From Muscardinus avellanarius (Eukaryota; Chordata; Mammalia; Rodentia; Gliridae), in NCBI GenBank assembly GCA_963383645.1, contig OY726569.1, positions 33,567,592 through 33,631,591 on the forward strand: 64,000 bases of DNA, given 5' to 3'. Every line of letters begins with the position of its first letter. The stretch's first letter is position 1. A program made the translations under genes and the position numbers. The notes beneath the pieces are model-generated. The model was not told where the DNA came from, did no database searches, and saw nothing but the letters and a program-made list of their open reading frames with translations. Positions 11,216 to 21,349 of this stretch are shown here, in pieces.

Positions 11216-12344
11216 AGTAATAAACTTTAATTATACTGCTTTAGAGTTGAATTCTGTGGGACATTTAGGTAGAAGATATTTACCTAAAGGATAAGTAGTC
11301 AGGTTACATAGTCAAAGGCACACAATTTTTATTTCTCATAATTTTGAGATTTCTCATAATATAAAACTATGTAATTTCCCCACCTACATTATTTAACCTA
11401 AAAATAAGTCATAGGAATCACTATATATTTGTATATAGAAATTGTTTCATTCATTTTTATACCATATATTACCACTAAGTATACAAGAGCATGTACAAGA
11501 GGACCTTCAACTAGATTTCTGGTAACATAATGAATATAATCTTTATCATTTTTCACTCTGGGTTTTGACATACTTTATTTAGGATGCATTTAGTAGTAAG
11601 TTTAGGTAAAAGATTAAAAGTACATAGACAATTTGAAAACACTTTGATATGCCCTGCCACAAGATTTTAATTCATAAAGTATATTAGCATATTCTATATA
11701 AAATTTTATTATAATTTTATTCTTTACATTTGGTCTTATTTCATTAAACTCTGTATAAAAAGGCTCAGGTATTTTGACAAACCAGTCAGTGACAGAGTGT
11801 TGACAACTTTAAATTATTCAAGCACCAATTATCAAGTTGTAGCAAATATCTTTTTAAAATAATTTCTAATGCATATATGATTTTTATATACAAGGATTTT
11901 TGAATTTACAATTTAGTGCCATTTGAATGCTTTTATTGGTGCATTATAATTAAAATTATTAAAAGATTAAAAATTATGCATTCATACACATACATATTGT
12001 ATAGAGTATTTCCCTCCATACTTCATCCAATTTTCTCCTCTTCTGCACATATTAGAGAAATTGGTAATGATATCTTTATATATAGATATAATATTATTTG
12101 AACTGATTTTTCTCAGTCTTCCTATATTTCCCTTCCCATCTTCCCAGTCTCAATCTCCTTACCATATTCTACTGGTCTTCTTTCTCATATATATGACATT
12201 TCTTCGGTTTCTTATTTTCTATCTGGCTTCTACATCTGAAAACAAGCCTTGACTCTCTAGGATTGTCTGATTTAATTTAACATAATAAAATCTTTAGTTC
12301 CATCTAATTTTCTGCAAATGATATAATTTTGTTCTTTTTTTGTT

Positions 12345-12872
12345 TTCTTTTTTTTTATTGGTACATTGTAGTCATACATCTTAATGGGATAAAAGATGGT
12401 CTAGACATACCTGCACACATCACCCAATTAGCCCTTACCCAATTCCTGCCTCATTCCCTCCCCCTTCCTCCATCCCATGCTTGGCTTAATGATTGACTTT
12501 GAAATGTTTGCTTAAGTACATTGTGTGGTTTAGAGAATTTCCCTCTTCCCCCTCCCATCCCCTCAGTTAGGTCACCTTATTTGCTTATCTATAGAATCTC
12601 CTTCTTCATCTAGAGTTCCTACTGTTATCCATTTTCCCCTCGCTTTCACATATCAGGGAAAGCATCCGATTTCTTTTTTTTTGTGACTGACTTATGATGA
12701 ACTCCACTGTGTGTATGTACTACATTTTCTTTACCCATTTATCTGCTGTTGGACACCCAGGTTGGTTCTATAATTTGGCTGTTGTGAATTGTGTTGCATT
12801 AGACATTAGTATACAGATACCATTATGGTGTCCTAGTTTTGCTTTGGAAAGATACCAAGGAGTTTCCTGTCA
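12345..12872 (-). mobile_element. L1 3' end, minus strand (older 3' UTR type)
   Basis: Begins with a poly-T tail and TATTGGTACATTGTAGTCATAC, the antisense of the L1 terminus found also at 25,060, 45,100 and 51,158. It then runs through a C-rich antisense 3' UTR into ORF2 C-terminal text (CACCCAGGTTGGTTCTATAATTTGGCTGTTG). L1 sequence resumes at 14,184, beyond an invading SINE and microsatellite cluster. Confidence 0.9.
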
Positions 12873-13022
12873 TCCTCCTCCTCCTCCTCCTTCTTCTTTC
12901 TTCTTTCTTCTTTCTTCTCCTCCTCCTTTTCCTCCTTCTCCATTCATTGTCATTATCATCATCATCATCATTTTCATCATCATCATCATCTTCATCATCA
13001 TCATCATCATCTTCATCATCAT
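12873..13022. repeat. (CTC/TTC)n then (ATC)n microsatellites
   Basis: Pyrimidine-only triplet and tetranucleotide runs to ~12,940, then ATC/TTC triplets to 13,022. Long 'proteins' read through here (poly-D/E or poly-S/I) are artefacts. Confidence 0.95.
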
Positions 13023-13027
13023 AGTTA

Positions 13028-13240
13028 CCTGTCTTTACCTTTTTCTCCTTTTGGAACTCTGTATTGAGCTCAGAGGCAAACCCGAGACACACCTCTATCC
13101 CTATTTTATTTTTAATTTTTTAACAGTCTCACTAAGTTGCTCAGGATCTTGCTAAATTGCTGAGGCTAATATTAAACTTTTGATCCTACAGTTTCAGCCT
13201 CCCACATACTAAGATTATAGGAAAGTACTACCATGCCTGG
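13028..13240 (-). repeat. B1-ID SINE remnant carrying a 75-bp foreign segment
   Basis: The B1 half is recognisable (CTAAATTGCTGAGGCTAAT ... ACTACCATGCCTGG). Where the ID half is expected there is a 75-bp segment (13,028-13,102) that recurs at 13,701-13,775 with about three mismatches. Confidence 0.75.
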
Positions 13241-13251
13241 ATTTGTTTACA

Positions 13252-13255
<4 letters not shown>

Positions 13256-13298
<43 letters not shown>
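13256..13298. repeat. (TG)n microsatellite
   Basis: About twenty uninterrupted TG units. Confidence 0.95.
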
Positions 13299-13299
<1 letters not shown>

Positions 13300-13608
13300 G
13301 CTGAAGCTTGAATCCTGGGGCATTCTATTTCTGAACTACACCTCTACTTTTCTTTCTTTCTCTCTTTCCTTCTTTCTTTCTTTCTCTTTATTTCCTTCCT
13401 TCCTCTTTATTTCCTTCCTTCCTTCCTTCCTTCCTTCCTTCCTTCCTTCCTTCCTACTTTCTTCCTTAATTCTTTCCTTTCTTTTTTTCAAACAAGGCTC
13501 ACTAACTTGTGGGGTCCTGGCTAAATTGCTGAGGCTGGTGGTTAACCTGTGCTTGTTCTAGATTAGCCTCCCAAATCCTGGAATTACAAGTTAGTACCAC
13601 CATGCTCA
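13299..13608 (-). repeat. B1-ID SINE split by (CTTT)n/(CCTT)n expansion
   Basis: ID half at 13,300-13,350 (GAATCCTGGGGCATTC...ACACCTCTAC) and B1 half at 13,490-13,608 (AAGGCTCACTAACTTG...ACCACCATGCTC). They are separated by a ~130-bp pyrimidine tetranucleotide tract grown from the linker. Confidence 0.85.
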
Positions 13609-13616
13609 TTGGTTTG

Positions 13617-13647
13617 CTTATTTATTTATTTATTTATTTATTTATTT
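13617..13647. repeat. (TTTA)n microsatellite
   Basis: Seven to eight TTTA units at the tail of the next minus-strand SINE. Confidence 0.95.
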
Positions 13648-13925
13648 GAGGTACTTGGAATGGAGCCCAGGGTCATTCTACCCCTGAGTGACACCCCCAG
13701 CCTGTCTTCACCTTTTTCTCCTTTTGGAACTCTATATTGAGCTCAGAGGCAAACCCGAGACACACCTCCATCCCTAAAAAAAAAAAAAATATTTTTTATT
13801 TTGAAACAGGGTCTCAGTGAGTTGTAAAGGGCCTCACTATAAGTAGCTGAGACTCGCTTAGAACCTGTGCAATCCTCCTGTGTCAGCCTCCCAAATGTTG
13901 GGATTACAAACTTTCCCTACCACTT
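13648..13925 (-). repeat. B1-ID dimeric SINE with the same 75-bp foreign segment
   Basis: Standard ID half (TGGAGCCCAGGGTCATTCTACCCCTGAG) and B1 half (AACAGGGTCTCAGTGAG...CTTTCCCTACCAC). The 75-bp segment seen at 13,028 is inserted between them (13,701-13,775), followed by A13. Confidence 0.85.
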
Positions 13926-13987
13926 CCACAAAACCCCTCAAAAACAGAGCCCACCACCTACTGTCACCTGATAGGTTTGTATTTCTT

Positions 13988-14183
13988 TTTTTCAGTACTG
14001 GGGATGGAACCCAGGGGCATTCTGCCTCCAAGCTACATTTTCTGCCCTATTTTTTATTGTTTATTTTGAAACACTGAGTTTCAAAGGGCCTCACTAAATA
14101 GCTGAGGCTGGCCATAAACCCAGATCCTTCTGCTTCAGCCTCTCAAATGCTGGGATTACAAGCTTGTGCTACCACACCTGGCT
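13988..14183 (-). repeat. B1-ID dimeric SINE
   Basis: CAGTACTGGGGATGGAACCC ... CACTAAATAGCTGAGGCTGG ... GCTACCACACCTGGC. Minus strand, last member of the cluster. Confidence 0.9.
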
Positions 14184-14790
14184 TGGTTTGCATTCTTAAT
14201 GATTGTCATTTTAACTGGAGTTAGATGGAATCTCAATGTTGTTTTGTTTCATCTTTCCCTGGTTGTTAGTGATTTTAATTTTTTTCATCTATTTGTTCGT
14301 ATTTCTTCTTTTGAGAAGTATACATTCAGTTCAAATGCTAATTCTTTTTAATTTTCATTTTAAATATTTTTATTGGTGCATTGTAGTACCACATAATAAT
14401 GTAGCTCATAATTATGGTGACGTACATATACATAACACTTGGTATTTTTTATTTTATTAGTGTTATATTTTAAAATTCTTTATATATTCTGGATTTTATT
14501 CCTCTATCATAAAAAGTAATGGGAAATGATTTTTTTTTCCATTCTGCCAGCTCTTTCTTTAGACTATGTTTGTTTCCTTTAATGTGAGAAAAAAATTAAA
14601 TTTAATTTCTTTTAATTTACTAATTCTAGATTTTATTTCCTAAGCTTTGGAGTTTTACTAAAGATGTCTTTGCCAGTGCCCATATGTTGGGGGATGGTCC
14701 TATGTTGTTTTTCAAGTAACTGCAGTTAGTGATATGATTTCTAGGTCTATAATCTACCTTGTGTTGATTTTTGTGCTATTTTTAGGTAGT
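14184..14790 (-). mobile_element. L1 ORF2 fragment, continuation of 12,345 copy
   Basis: Antisense L1 text resumes (TGATTGTCATTTTAACTGGAGTTAGATGGAATCTC ... CTATCATAAAAAGTAATGG ... CTTTGGAGTTTTACTAAAGATG). A short segment at ~14,360-14,445 (TATTGGTGCATTGTAGTACC...) looks like a separate 3'-end L1 snippet inserted into it. Confidence 0.75.
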
Positions 14791-15389
14791 TCTTATTCTG
14801 GTAAAAATGTTCAGAATATCTTTTTTATTAGTCCTAGTAAATCTTTGTATGACCTATGTTACAATTTTTTTCCTCTAGGTGGTCATTTGTCCCTTAAATT
14901 TGTACATAAACATTGGCATGTGTGTTCATATGTTTGCCATACACAGTCATCTTTTGTCTTTTGTGTTTATAAAATTAAATTGATTAATTAGTTTTAAATT
15001 CTAAGTAAGAGAGTAATTTTATACTTTTTAAAATTATTACAGACATTATGAAATTTGCTTATGCTCTCTTTATTTTATGACCTTGAATGTCTTTAGACTA
15101 AGTAAATCCTGCAGTGTAGTGCTGGAAGAGAAAATACATTTTAATCTTTGTTTATTATGTCTCTTGAGTACCACCATACCATTTTTAAAATTGTCTTTTC
15201 TGAGCTCTTAAAAAGTCTTGTTTTACTTGCATACTAAATTTTATAACCTATTTGTCTAATTTTGATTTTATACTTCTCACTGTTGATCACTAGGCCCATT
15301 TATGCACTAAGATTTTAATTAGAAATATTTTATATTTTACAATCTGACATCATCTTTACTATTAGATGCTTTTATTTTTCTGAGCCCTT
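14791..15389. other. AT-rich, nothing certain
   Basis: Possibly more decayed L1, but I cannot support it. No gene seen. Confidence 0.5.
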
Positions 15390-15475
15390 TTTTTTTCCCA
15401 GTGCTGGGGATCAAACCCAGAGCCAGAGGCATTCTAGTAAGCCATCTATCACTATGCTACCCCATCCTCTTTTTG
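15390..15475 (-). repeat. Single ID (tRNA-Ala-derived) SINE
   Basis: CCCAGTGCTGGGGATCAAACCCAGAGCC...CATTCTAGTAAGCCATC...CACTATGCTACCCC is the reverse complement of an ID core with A- and B-box remnants and no B1 half. Poly-T lies upstream (tail). Confidence 0.75.
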
Positions 15476-16455
15476 CCTAATCTTGAACACTTAAACTTTC
15501 ACTTTTATGTATAATTTGATGCTTAAGTAATTTCAGGAAAAATATAACTTGCTTCGTTTTATTTTCAGTTTCTCACCAAACACTTCTACTTCAAGTCTTT
15601 TTTTTTTTTTGGTACCTAAAGTTTTTTGAAATACTTATTCTTCTGAATGCCTTATTTCTTTACCTTATTAGTTTTTCTGATAGAATCTTATTTCTTCAAA
15701 AAGCCTTTAAGTAACTTTTTTTTAAACTATCTATCTAAATGTCACTAATGACAGCCATAGAGATTTTATTGCCCACATCATCTTGTGAGAAAGATTTTGA
15801 TTTTGATTCCAGAGGGGAGGAGTGGTGAGGTAGTTATTGAACAACCATCAGCTCCACCAGGATCACTCTCAGCCTCAGGTTTTTAGCCAAAATTCAAACC
15901 CTTTTCATGCAGATGTCAGCCAACTACTGAGAATCTAAACAGTAATAGAACTAAGTCAATTTTTCTTAAGAGAAAACTACTATAATTGACAGTCTGTCCC
16001 AAAATTCCACATTTGGTTGGGAAAATCTTTGTCAGTTAGCATCATAGCCTGGTCTTCTCTTGGTTCAGTCTTGCTTTCTCCCTTGGGTCCTTTTAGAGCT
16101 GTCAGAGCAACAGGTTTAACACATTCTCTCGTCAATTGTGCAACCTCCCTCCTTTATTTTTCATGGAAATTGTCTCCCAGTTTTTTTGTTTTGTTTTGTT
16201 TTGTTTTAACTCCTAACCCTTTTACAGTGATTGCTTTCTGGAGGACCCAAGTGATACAGGATTATTAGACTTTTTTTTTTTTAACTATCTCTCTGAACTA
16301 CAATGTAAAAACCATTTGAGTAGATTTTTCATGTTCCAAAACATGAAACAGAACAGTATCTGATATAGAGTAAATATTTAGTATATTGCATTTTATGACA
16401 GTTGGTATGTATAGAATCAAAAGTGTTTTTTATTTATTTTTATTTTATATTTTAA
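15476..16455. other. Unique or unrecognised sequence
   Basis: About 15,780-16,260 is somewhat richer in GC, but I cannot assign it to a repeat family or a gene. The 16,017 plus-strand open frame has no recognisable domain. Confidence 0.5.
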
Positions 16456-16457
16456 TT

Positions 16458-16649
16458 TTTTATTTTTGGTGGCACTGGGTTCCTAGAAGCTCTTCTACTT
16501 CCAGGCTACACTCCCAGACCTATTTTATACTTTTTATTTTTTTGGAAACAGGGTCTCTTAAGCCAGCGCGGCTGGCTTCTAATCTCGCCATCCTCCTGTC
16601 TCCGCCTCCCAAGTGTGGGGATTACAAGTTTGCGCCACCACGCCTGGCT
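16458..16649 (-). repeat. B1-ID dimeric SINE, short-linker type
   Basis: GGTGGCACTGGGTTCCTAGAAGC ... AAGCCAGCGCGGCTGGC ... GCGCCACCACGCCTGGC, little diverged from the young consensus seen at 55,553. Confidence 0.93.
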
Positions 16650-17455
16650 GAAAATGTTTTTAAATATTAGAAAATTGTGATTACCTAGTTGATAAGTTAT
16701 GGTTTTATTTCTCCACCTTAATTCCACACAACATATAATTAAAGATGTATTCTCTCTGAGAACTCAAGAAATTCTTACTATTTGGGCCGTGGAAAAACAA
16801 AAATGAATAATTTATTATGGCCTTGAAAATTATTAGTCAACCATAAACTTCATTTCTTTGAGCAGCATGAACAAGAATTAAGATAGTAATATAATAGCTA
16901 TCTTTTTGTCATTACAGACAGACCTCTGACATCCTTCCTGGTAGGAGCAAGGTGAGAAAGCAAATAAAGAATATGAGAGATGTTTCACCCTTTTATTGAT
17001 TTCGTAGCTCTAGTTTCACACTAACTTCCTCTCTGAACACATATCTAAAATAGAAGCTGCCTGTAAAATGATTAGAAATGAATCATGGTAAAGACAAATG
17101 AGACACATTAGTAGTGATAGAAAAATCAATTTTATAAATGTTACACATAGATATATCTTTTCTCATTCCTTCCAGAAAGTGTATATTGTCCCACTGATGA
17201 TAGGATATACATAGCTGGATACATATTTTGTCTGAGTTATCATGTACTACATAAAGCCCTTCTTCTAGGAAATAATTTACTAAAAATGTGAATACTTTTA
17301 TATCTAGTTATGAAATACATGTCAAAAATAAGTCCTCAGAGTCCATGTTGTTGAGAGTTATAAAAGTTAACAATGTAAAACGCTTTTATTCTAGGACCTT
17401 AAATTTTAGACAATATATGAAAGTTATGCATTTCTTAAAATACAAAATAAGAAAC
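16650..17455. other. AT-rich stretch, nothing recognised
   Basis: No repeat or coding signal identified. Confidence 0.55.
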
Positions 17456-17456
17456 A

Positions 17457-17670
17457 GATGTGGTGGTGCACACCTGTAATCTCAGTACTCAGAAGCCATA
17501 CACAGGAAGATTGTAGGTTCAAAGCCAGCCATAGTAACTAAGTGAGGTTCTCAGCAACTTAGTGAGACTTTATTTGCAAATAAAAAAATTAAGTAAAAAG
17601 GGCTGAAAGTATAGCTCAGAAGTATAATGTCCCTGAGTTAAATCCCCAGCACCAAAACAAATAAATACAA
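17457..17670 (+). repeat. B1-ID dimeric SINE
   Basis: GATGTGGTGGTGCACACCTG ... CTAAGTGAGGTTCTCAGC ... GGGCTGAAAGTATAGCTCAG ... AATCCCCAGCACC and an A-rich tail with AAAT repeats. Confidence 0.9.
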
Positions 17671-17790
17671 TAACTAAATAAATAAGGTCTGTGTAACCAC
17701 TTAAGTGAATAAATAGAAAATAAATCAAACAAACTTAAATGTTTAAGAGGATGCTAGATAAATAAACTATAATTTAATCTTTCCAATGTC

Positions 17791-18640
17791 ATAAAAAGGG
17801 CCAATAGATACATTAACAGATGTTCTACATCATTGGCTTTCAGGGGGCTGCAAATTAAAACTACACTGAGATTCATCTAACCCCAGTCAGAGTGGCAAGC
17901 ATAAAGAAATCAAATAACAACAAATGCTGGCCAGGATGTGGGGAAAGAGGAACTCGTTTACACTGTTGGTGGGAGTGCAAACTAGTTCAGCCACTATGGA
18001 GATCTGTGTGGAGATTCCTAAGAAAGCTAGGAATAGATCCACCATAGATCTATTAGATCTAATAGATCCAGCTCTACCACTCCTGGGTATTTTTCCAAAA
18101 GGGTTGAATTCAGAGAACTATAGCAACATATGCATACCTATGTTCATAGCAGCACAATTCGTAATAGCCAATATATGGAATCGACCCAGGTCTCCATCAA
18201 CAGATGAATGGATCGAAAAATTCTGGGAAATACACACAATGGAATTCTACTCAGCCATAAAGAAGAACAAAATCATACCATTTGCAAGAAGATGGAAAGT
18301 CCTGGAGAGCATTATGTTAAGTGAGACCAGCCAAGCACAGAAGGAGAAGGTACATATGTTTCCTCTAATATGCCCAAACTAGGGAACTTAGAGGATACCA
18401 GTGGGACTCCAGATAATGGAGGGGAAATACCAGCAAAGCTTGAATGGAAAGATAGAGGAGGAGGAAGGCTGAACTTAATTAATGAGGGTCTATACCCGAA
18501 TATGTGTAAAATTATGAATATGGCATGGTTACCCTGCACAATCATTGGTGGGAGGGGTGAAGGGAAAATGGGGGTGGGGGGAAGAGGGCATCAAGTATAG
18601 TTTAAATATATACCATTTATGTTCAATAAAAAATTTAAAA
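17791..18640 (+). mobile_element. 5'-truncated L1, same family as the full-length copy
   Basis: Matches the last ~800 bp of the L1 at 27,275-34,597 closely, from ATAAAAAGGGCCAATAGATAC (ORF2 C-terminal region) through the stop and 3' UTR to TTATGTTCAATAAAAAA at the end. The Cys-rich C-terminal region is frame-disrupted. A 22-bp perfect palindrome sits at 18,047-18,068, where the full-length copy has a shorter sequence. The G-rich 3' UTR run (18,549-18,588) is kept. I could not define a target duplication. Confidence 0.95.
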
Positions 18641-18759
18641 TATTATCAATTTTTAATTAGCAAACTTACAATGGCTCCCAAGTTGAAAGATTAAGTAGAA
18701 CAAATGTATAAATACTATGAAAATATACAAATAAAAACTTTGTATTATATTACATATAT

Positions 18760-18860
18760 TAACTATTTTAAATCACTTTCCAATAGATTTTATCATTTCC
18801 ATTTTATGAAGAAAGAAACTAAGGTACAAAGAGAGGTACAAATATCTGGAAAGTTCCTTG
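18760..18860 (+). repeat. Possible MIR SINE fragment
   Basis: TTTTATCATTTCCATTTTATGAAGAAAGAAACTAAGGTACAAAGAGAGGT resembles the MIR core (CCATTTTACAGATGAGGAAACTGAGGCACAGAGAGGT). This is an ancient mammalian element with many substitutions. Confidence 0.6.
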
Positions 18861-19235
18861 ATATATATTTCTAGTAAATTAAATAATTAAATATAAACAA
18901 ATATTGCATGATGGATATTGGATGTGATATGCCATGAAGAAAGTTAAGTTACAGATTCCTAATTCTTGTATCAAAAATTTTGACATTAAATCTCTCAATA
19001 TTATTAAAAAATAAAATAGACAAAAATTAGATTGCTAAATAATGTGACTATTGTGTCAAAAATATTAAATTAGAATATTTTCATATTCCTTAATAATGAC
19101 TAGTAAATATGACAAACTATGATCTATTGATATTTATAGATTCATATTTCCTATCCATCTTAGAATATAATGCTGGCCTTACAGTGGAAGAGGACAACAT
19201 ATTCAAATATATGAGGAGATATTTTTAGCAAAATT

Positions 19236-19398
19236 ATGTTAGATCTTTTCCTACCTTTTTTGTTCTTCCTCCTGCTCTCTCTATCTTCGTATTTCCTCCT
19301 CCTTTATTTTTCTTCCCATTCCTTCCCCTTTCTTTCTTTCCTTCCTTTCCTTTCTTTATTTCTTTCTTTTTCTTTTTTTTCTTTTTTTTCTTTCATTT
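19236..19398. repeat. Polypyrimidine tract, (CTTT)n-like
   Basis: Almost continuous C/T sequence, strongest at 19,318-19,395. Confidence 0.85.
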
Positions 19399-19670
19399 CT
19401 TGGCCTACAGGCCAAACTCAAGTTCATTCACAATGCATTCCCTAAATCCAGGGGAATCCAGATATAATAATCTTATGTTATATGAACCATGAATCTTGAA
19501 TTTGGGAATTCTTTTCTCTCCCTTTCTTGGTCATTATCAACTGAATGTTTTTGATAGATAAATACATAAACAGTTACAAATGGTTATATATGTATATAAA
19601 TAATATATAATGTATATATATGCATATGTATATACACAAACACATGTTTAAGAAAATTATCAAATATATA

Positions 19671-19835
19671 GACAGGTGCAGTGGCACATGCCTGTAATTC
19701 CTGTAATTGGGAGGCTGAGACAAGAAGGTTGCAGGTGCAAGGCCAGCCTCAGAAACTTAACAAGACCCTCAGAAACTTATAGAAACCCTGCTTCAAAATG
19801 AAAATTAAAACAAAACAAAGAAATATTAAAATAAA
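19671..19835 (+). repeat. SINE B1-like half
   Basis: GACAGGTGCAGTGGCACATG ... GGGAGGCTGAGACAAGAAGG ... CCCTGCTTCAAAATG, then an A-rich tail. The ID half is missing. Confidence 0.8.
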
Positions 19836-19859
19836 ATAAAGAGATAAGGAAAGAAAGAA

Positions 19860-21245
19860 AATTGAATGTATCCTCCTCAAATCAAAAGCATCTGAAGTGG
19901 TATTTTCAGAATTTTTAAAATGTTCTGTACACTAGCTGTTTAAATTCCACTTCTCTTCATAGGCAGCAGATCTTAATATATTACTAATGAAGAAACATGG
20001 ATTCTATCAAATGTTGCAACCACTGGAACTTTAAACTCTCTTGTTTTGTCAAAAGAAAGTATTATACAAGGTTTTACAGCTTTGTTTTAAAAGAAATCAT
20101 CAAAGACAAATAATCCAGCACAAAAAGGAAACTATCTCTCTGGACCAATGGATGCTTGATCCAGATGGTGCATGGTGTGAAAACTCTGTCTTGAGCTGAT
20201 AAGAAAACTGAAATGAGACAACAGCCTTTGATTAGCTGATTAATCACATTGAAGCAGGGCCCCTGGAGACTGTGTTTAACTATGTCATGCTCTCTATCTC
20301 AAACACAGATTCCCTTTTTTGCAGTTTTATTCATTCTGTGTAAAAGTTCAGGATTCTCATGTTGCTAAGTAATTTTATTTAACTTACTAGAACAACTTTA
20401 ATCACTACAATATAAACCTTAACCTCTGGGTGAAAGTATTGCTTGCAATTATAAAAATGTTGCATGCTCATCCAGGAAGTAGTATAAATTAATGCACGGT
20501 AGCTCTTACATTTTACTTATGTTAAAATGATTTATTTCTACTTGTCATCCTCTCCTATGGAGTCTTTTTATCTCAGAATTACATAAACACCCTTGTTAAC
20601 CAGTTAAGTTATTAATGTTTCAATGAAATAAGTAAAGTGGGTTGATTGAGAGCCTCTAGGATGATCTCCAGTGGTCTCTGGTCTCTAGTGTTTACTTCCT
20701 TAGGTGATACCCTCCTCTTATTTGTGGACTGAATATATTGGTTCCCTTCTAACAAGTAGAACATTGTAAAAGTGATAAGATGTCTCACTGAAGTCTAGGT
20801 TGTTAAAAAATTCTGGTCTCTTTCTGACAGTTCTGGTTTAGTAATTTATAAAAGTAATTTAAAAAATAATATTTGGGTGTAACCAAGAAGAAAGAGTGCT
20901 TGTCATGCTGTGATTGGAGACACGTAGCAAAAGATGATGATGAAAGGCTAGAAGGAGGGAGGAGAAGTCATCTTCCCAAGAGGATCAAGGGATTACAATA
21001 TTAGGAGCTTCCCAGGGAAAGCAAAAATTTCTATTAATTATGAGTGGCAGAGATAGCAGTAGCCTCTGTTAGATTTGCCTTTAGGTATAAAAATGTAGGG
21101 GTTTAAGTTTGGCTGAGAGTAAAGAGTGTACAAGGATTATAGGAAATATGGAAACATTTTAGAAATAGTAATGTTAATAAAAAGAAGAAAAAGAAACAAA
21201 GATCCTGTTTTCAGCTTGTTTACACCTTAGGAGAGGTAATTCATA
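19860..21245. other. Unique stretch, no gene recognised
   Basis: No repeat assigned. 20,100-20,330 has moderate GC and a composition typical of conserved noncoding DNA, but conservation cannot be seen from one sequence. Confidence 0.5.
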
Positions 21246-21251
21246 GGTTTG

Positions 21252-21340
21252 TTCCCAAATAAAATATAAAATAGGTCTGGGAGTGTAGCCTGAAGGTAGA
21301 AGGCTCCTGGGTTCCATCCCCAGTACCACCAAAAAAAGAA
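21252..21340 (+). repeat. 5'-truncated B1-ID SINE (linker + ID half)
   Basis: TTCCCAAATAAAATATAAAATAGGTCTGGGAGTGTAGCC ... GTTCCATCCCCAGTACCACC, then A-rich tail. The B1 half is absent. Confidence 0.88.
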
Positions 21341-21349
21341 AAAAGCTTT

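Larger units (their letters stand above)
8580..12340. other. 3.7-kb AT-rich stretch, no gene recognised
   Basis: I see no SINE or LINE signature here and no coding frame with recognisable domains. It contains a (TA)n tract at 10,839-10,889 and a ~95-bp low-copy repeat pair (10,153 and 11,125). It reads as ancient unique intergenic DNA. Confidence 0.6.

Noticed and set aside
12694..13155. 153-codon plus-strand open frame and 89-codon Asp/Glu-rich antisense frame
   Set aside because: Both read through (CTC)n and (ATC)n microsatellites inside an L1 and SINE cluster; low-complexity artefacts.
15390..15475. tRNA gene on the minus strand
   Set aside because: tRNA-Ala-like promoter words are present but the cloverleaf is degenerate and A-tailed; it is an ID SINE.
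17924..18382. 152-codon frame as an independent gene
   Set aside because: Its C-terminal half is identical in style to the end of L1 ORF2 and its N-terminal half is out of frame; it is the truncated L1 copy.
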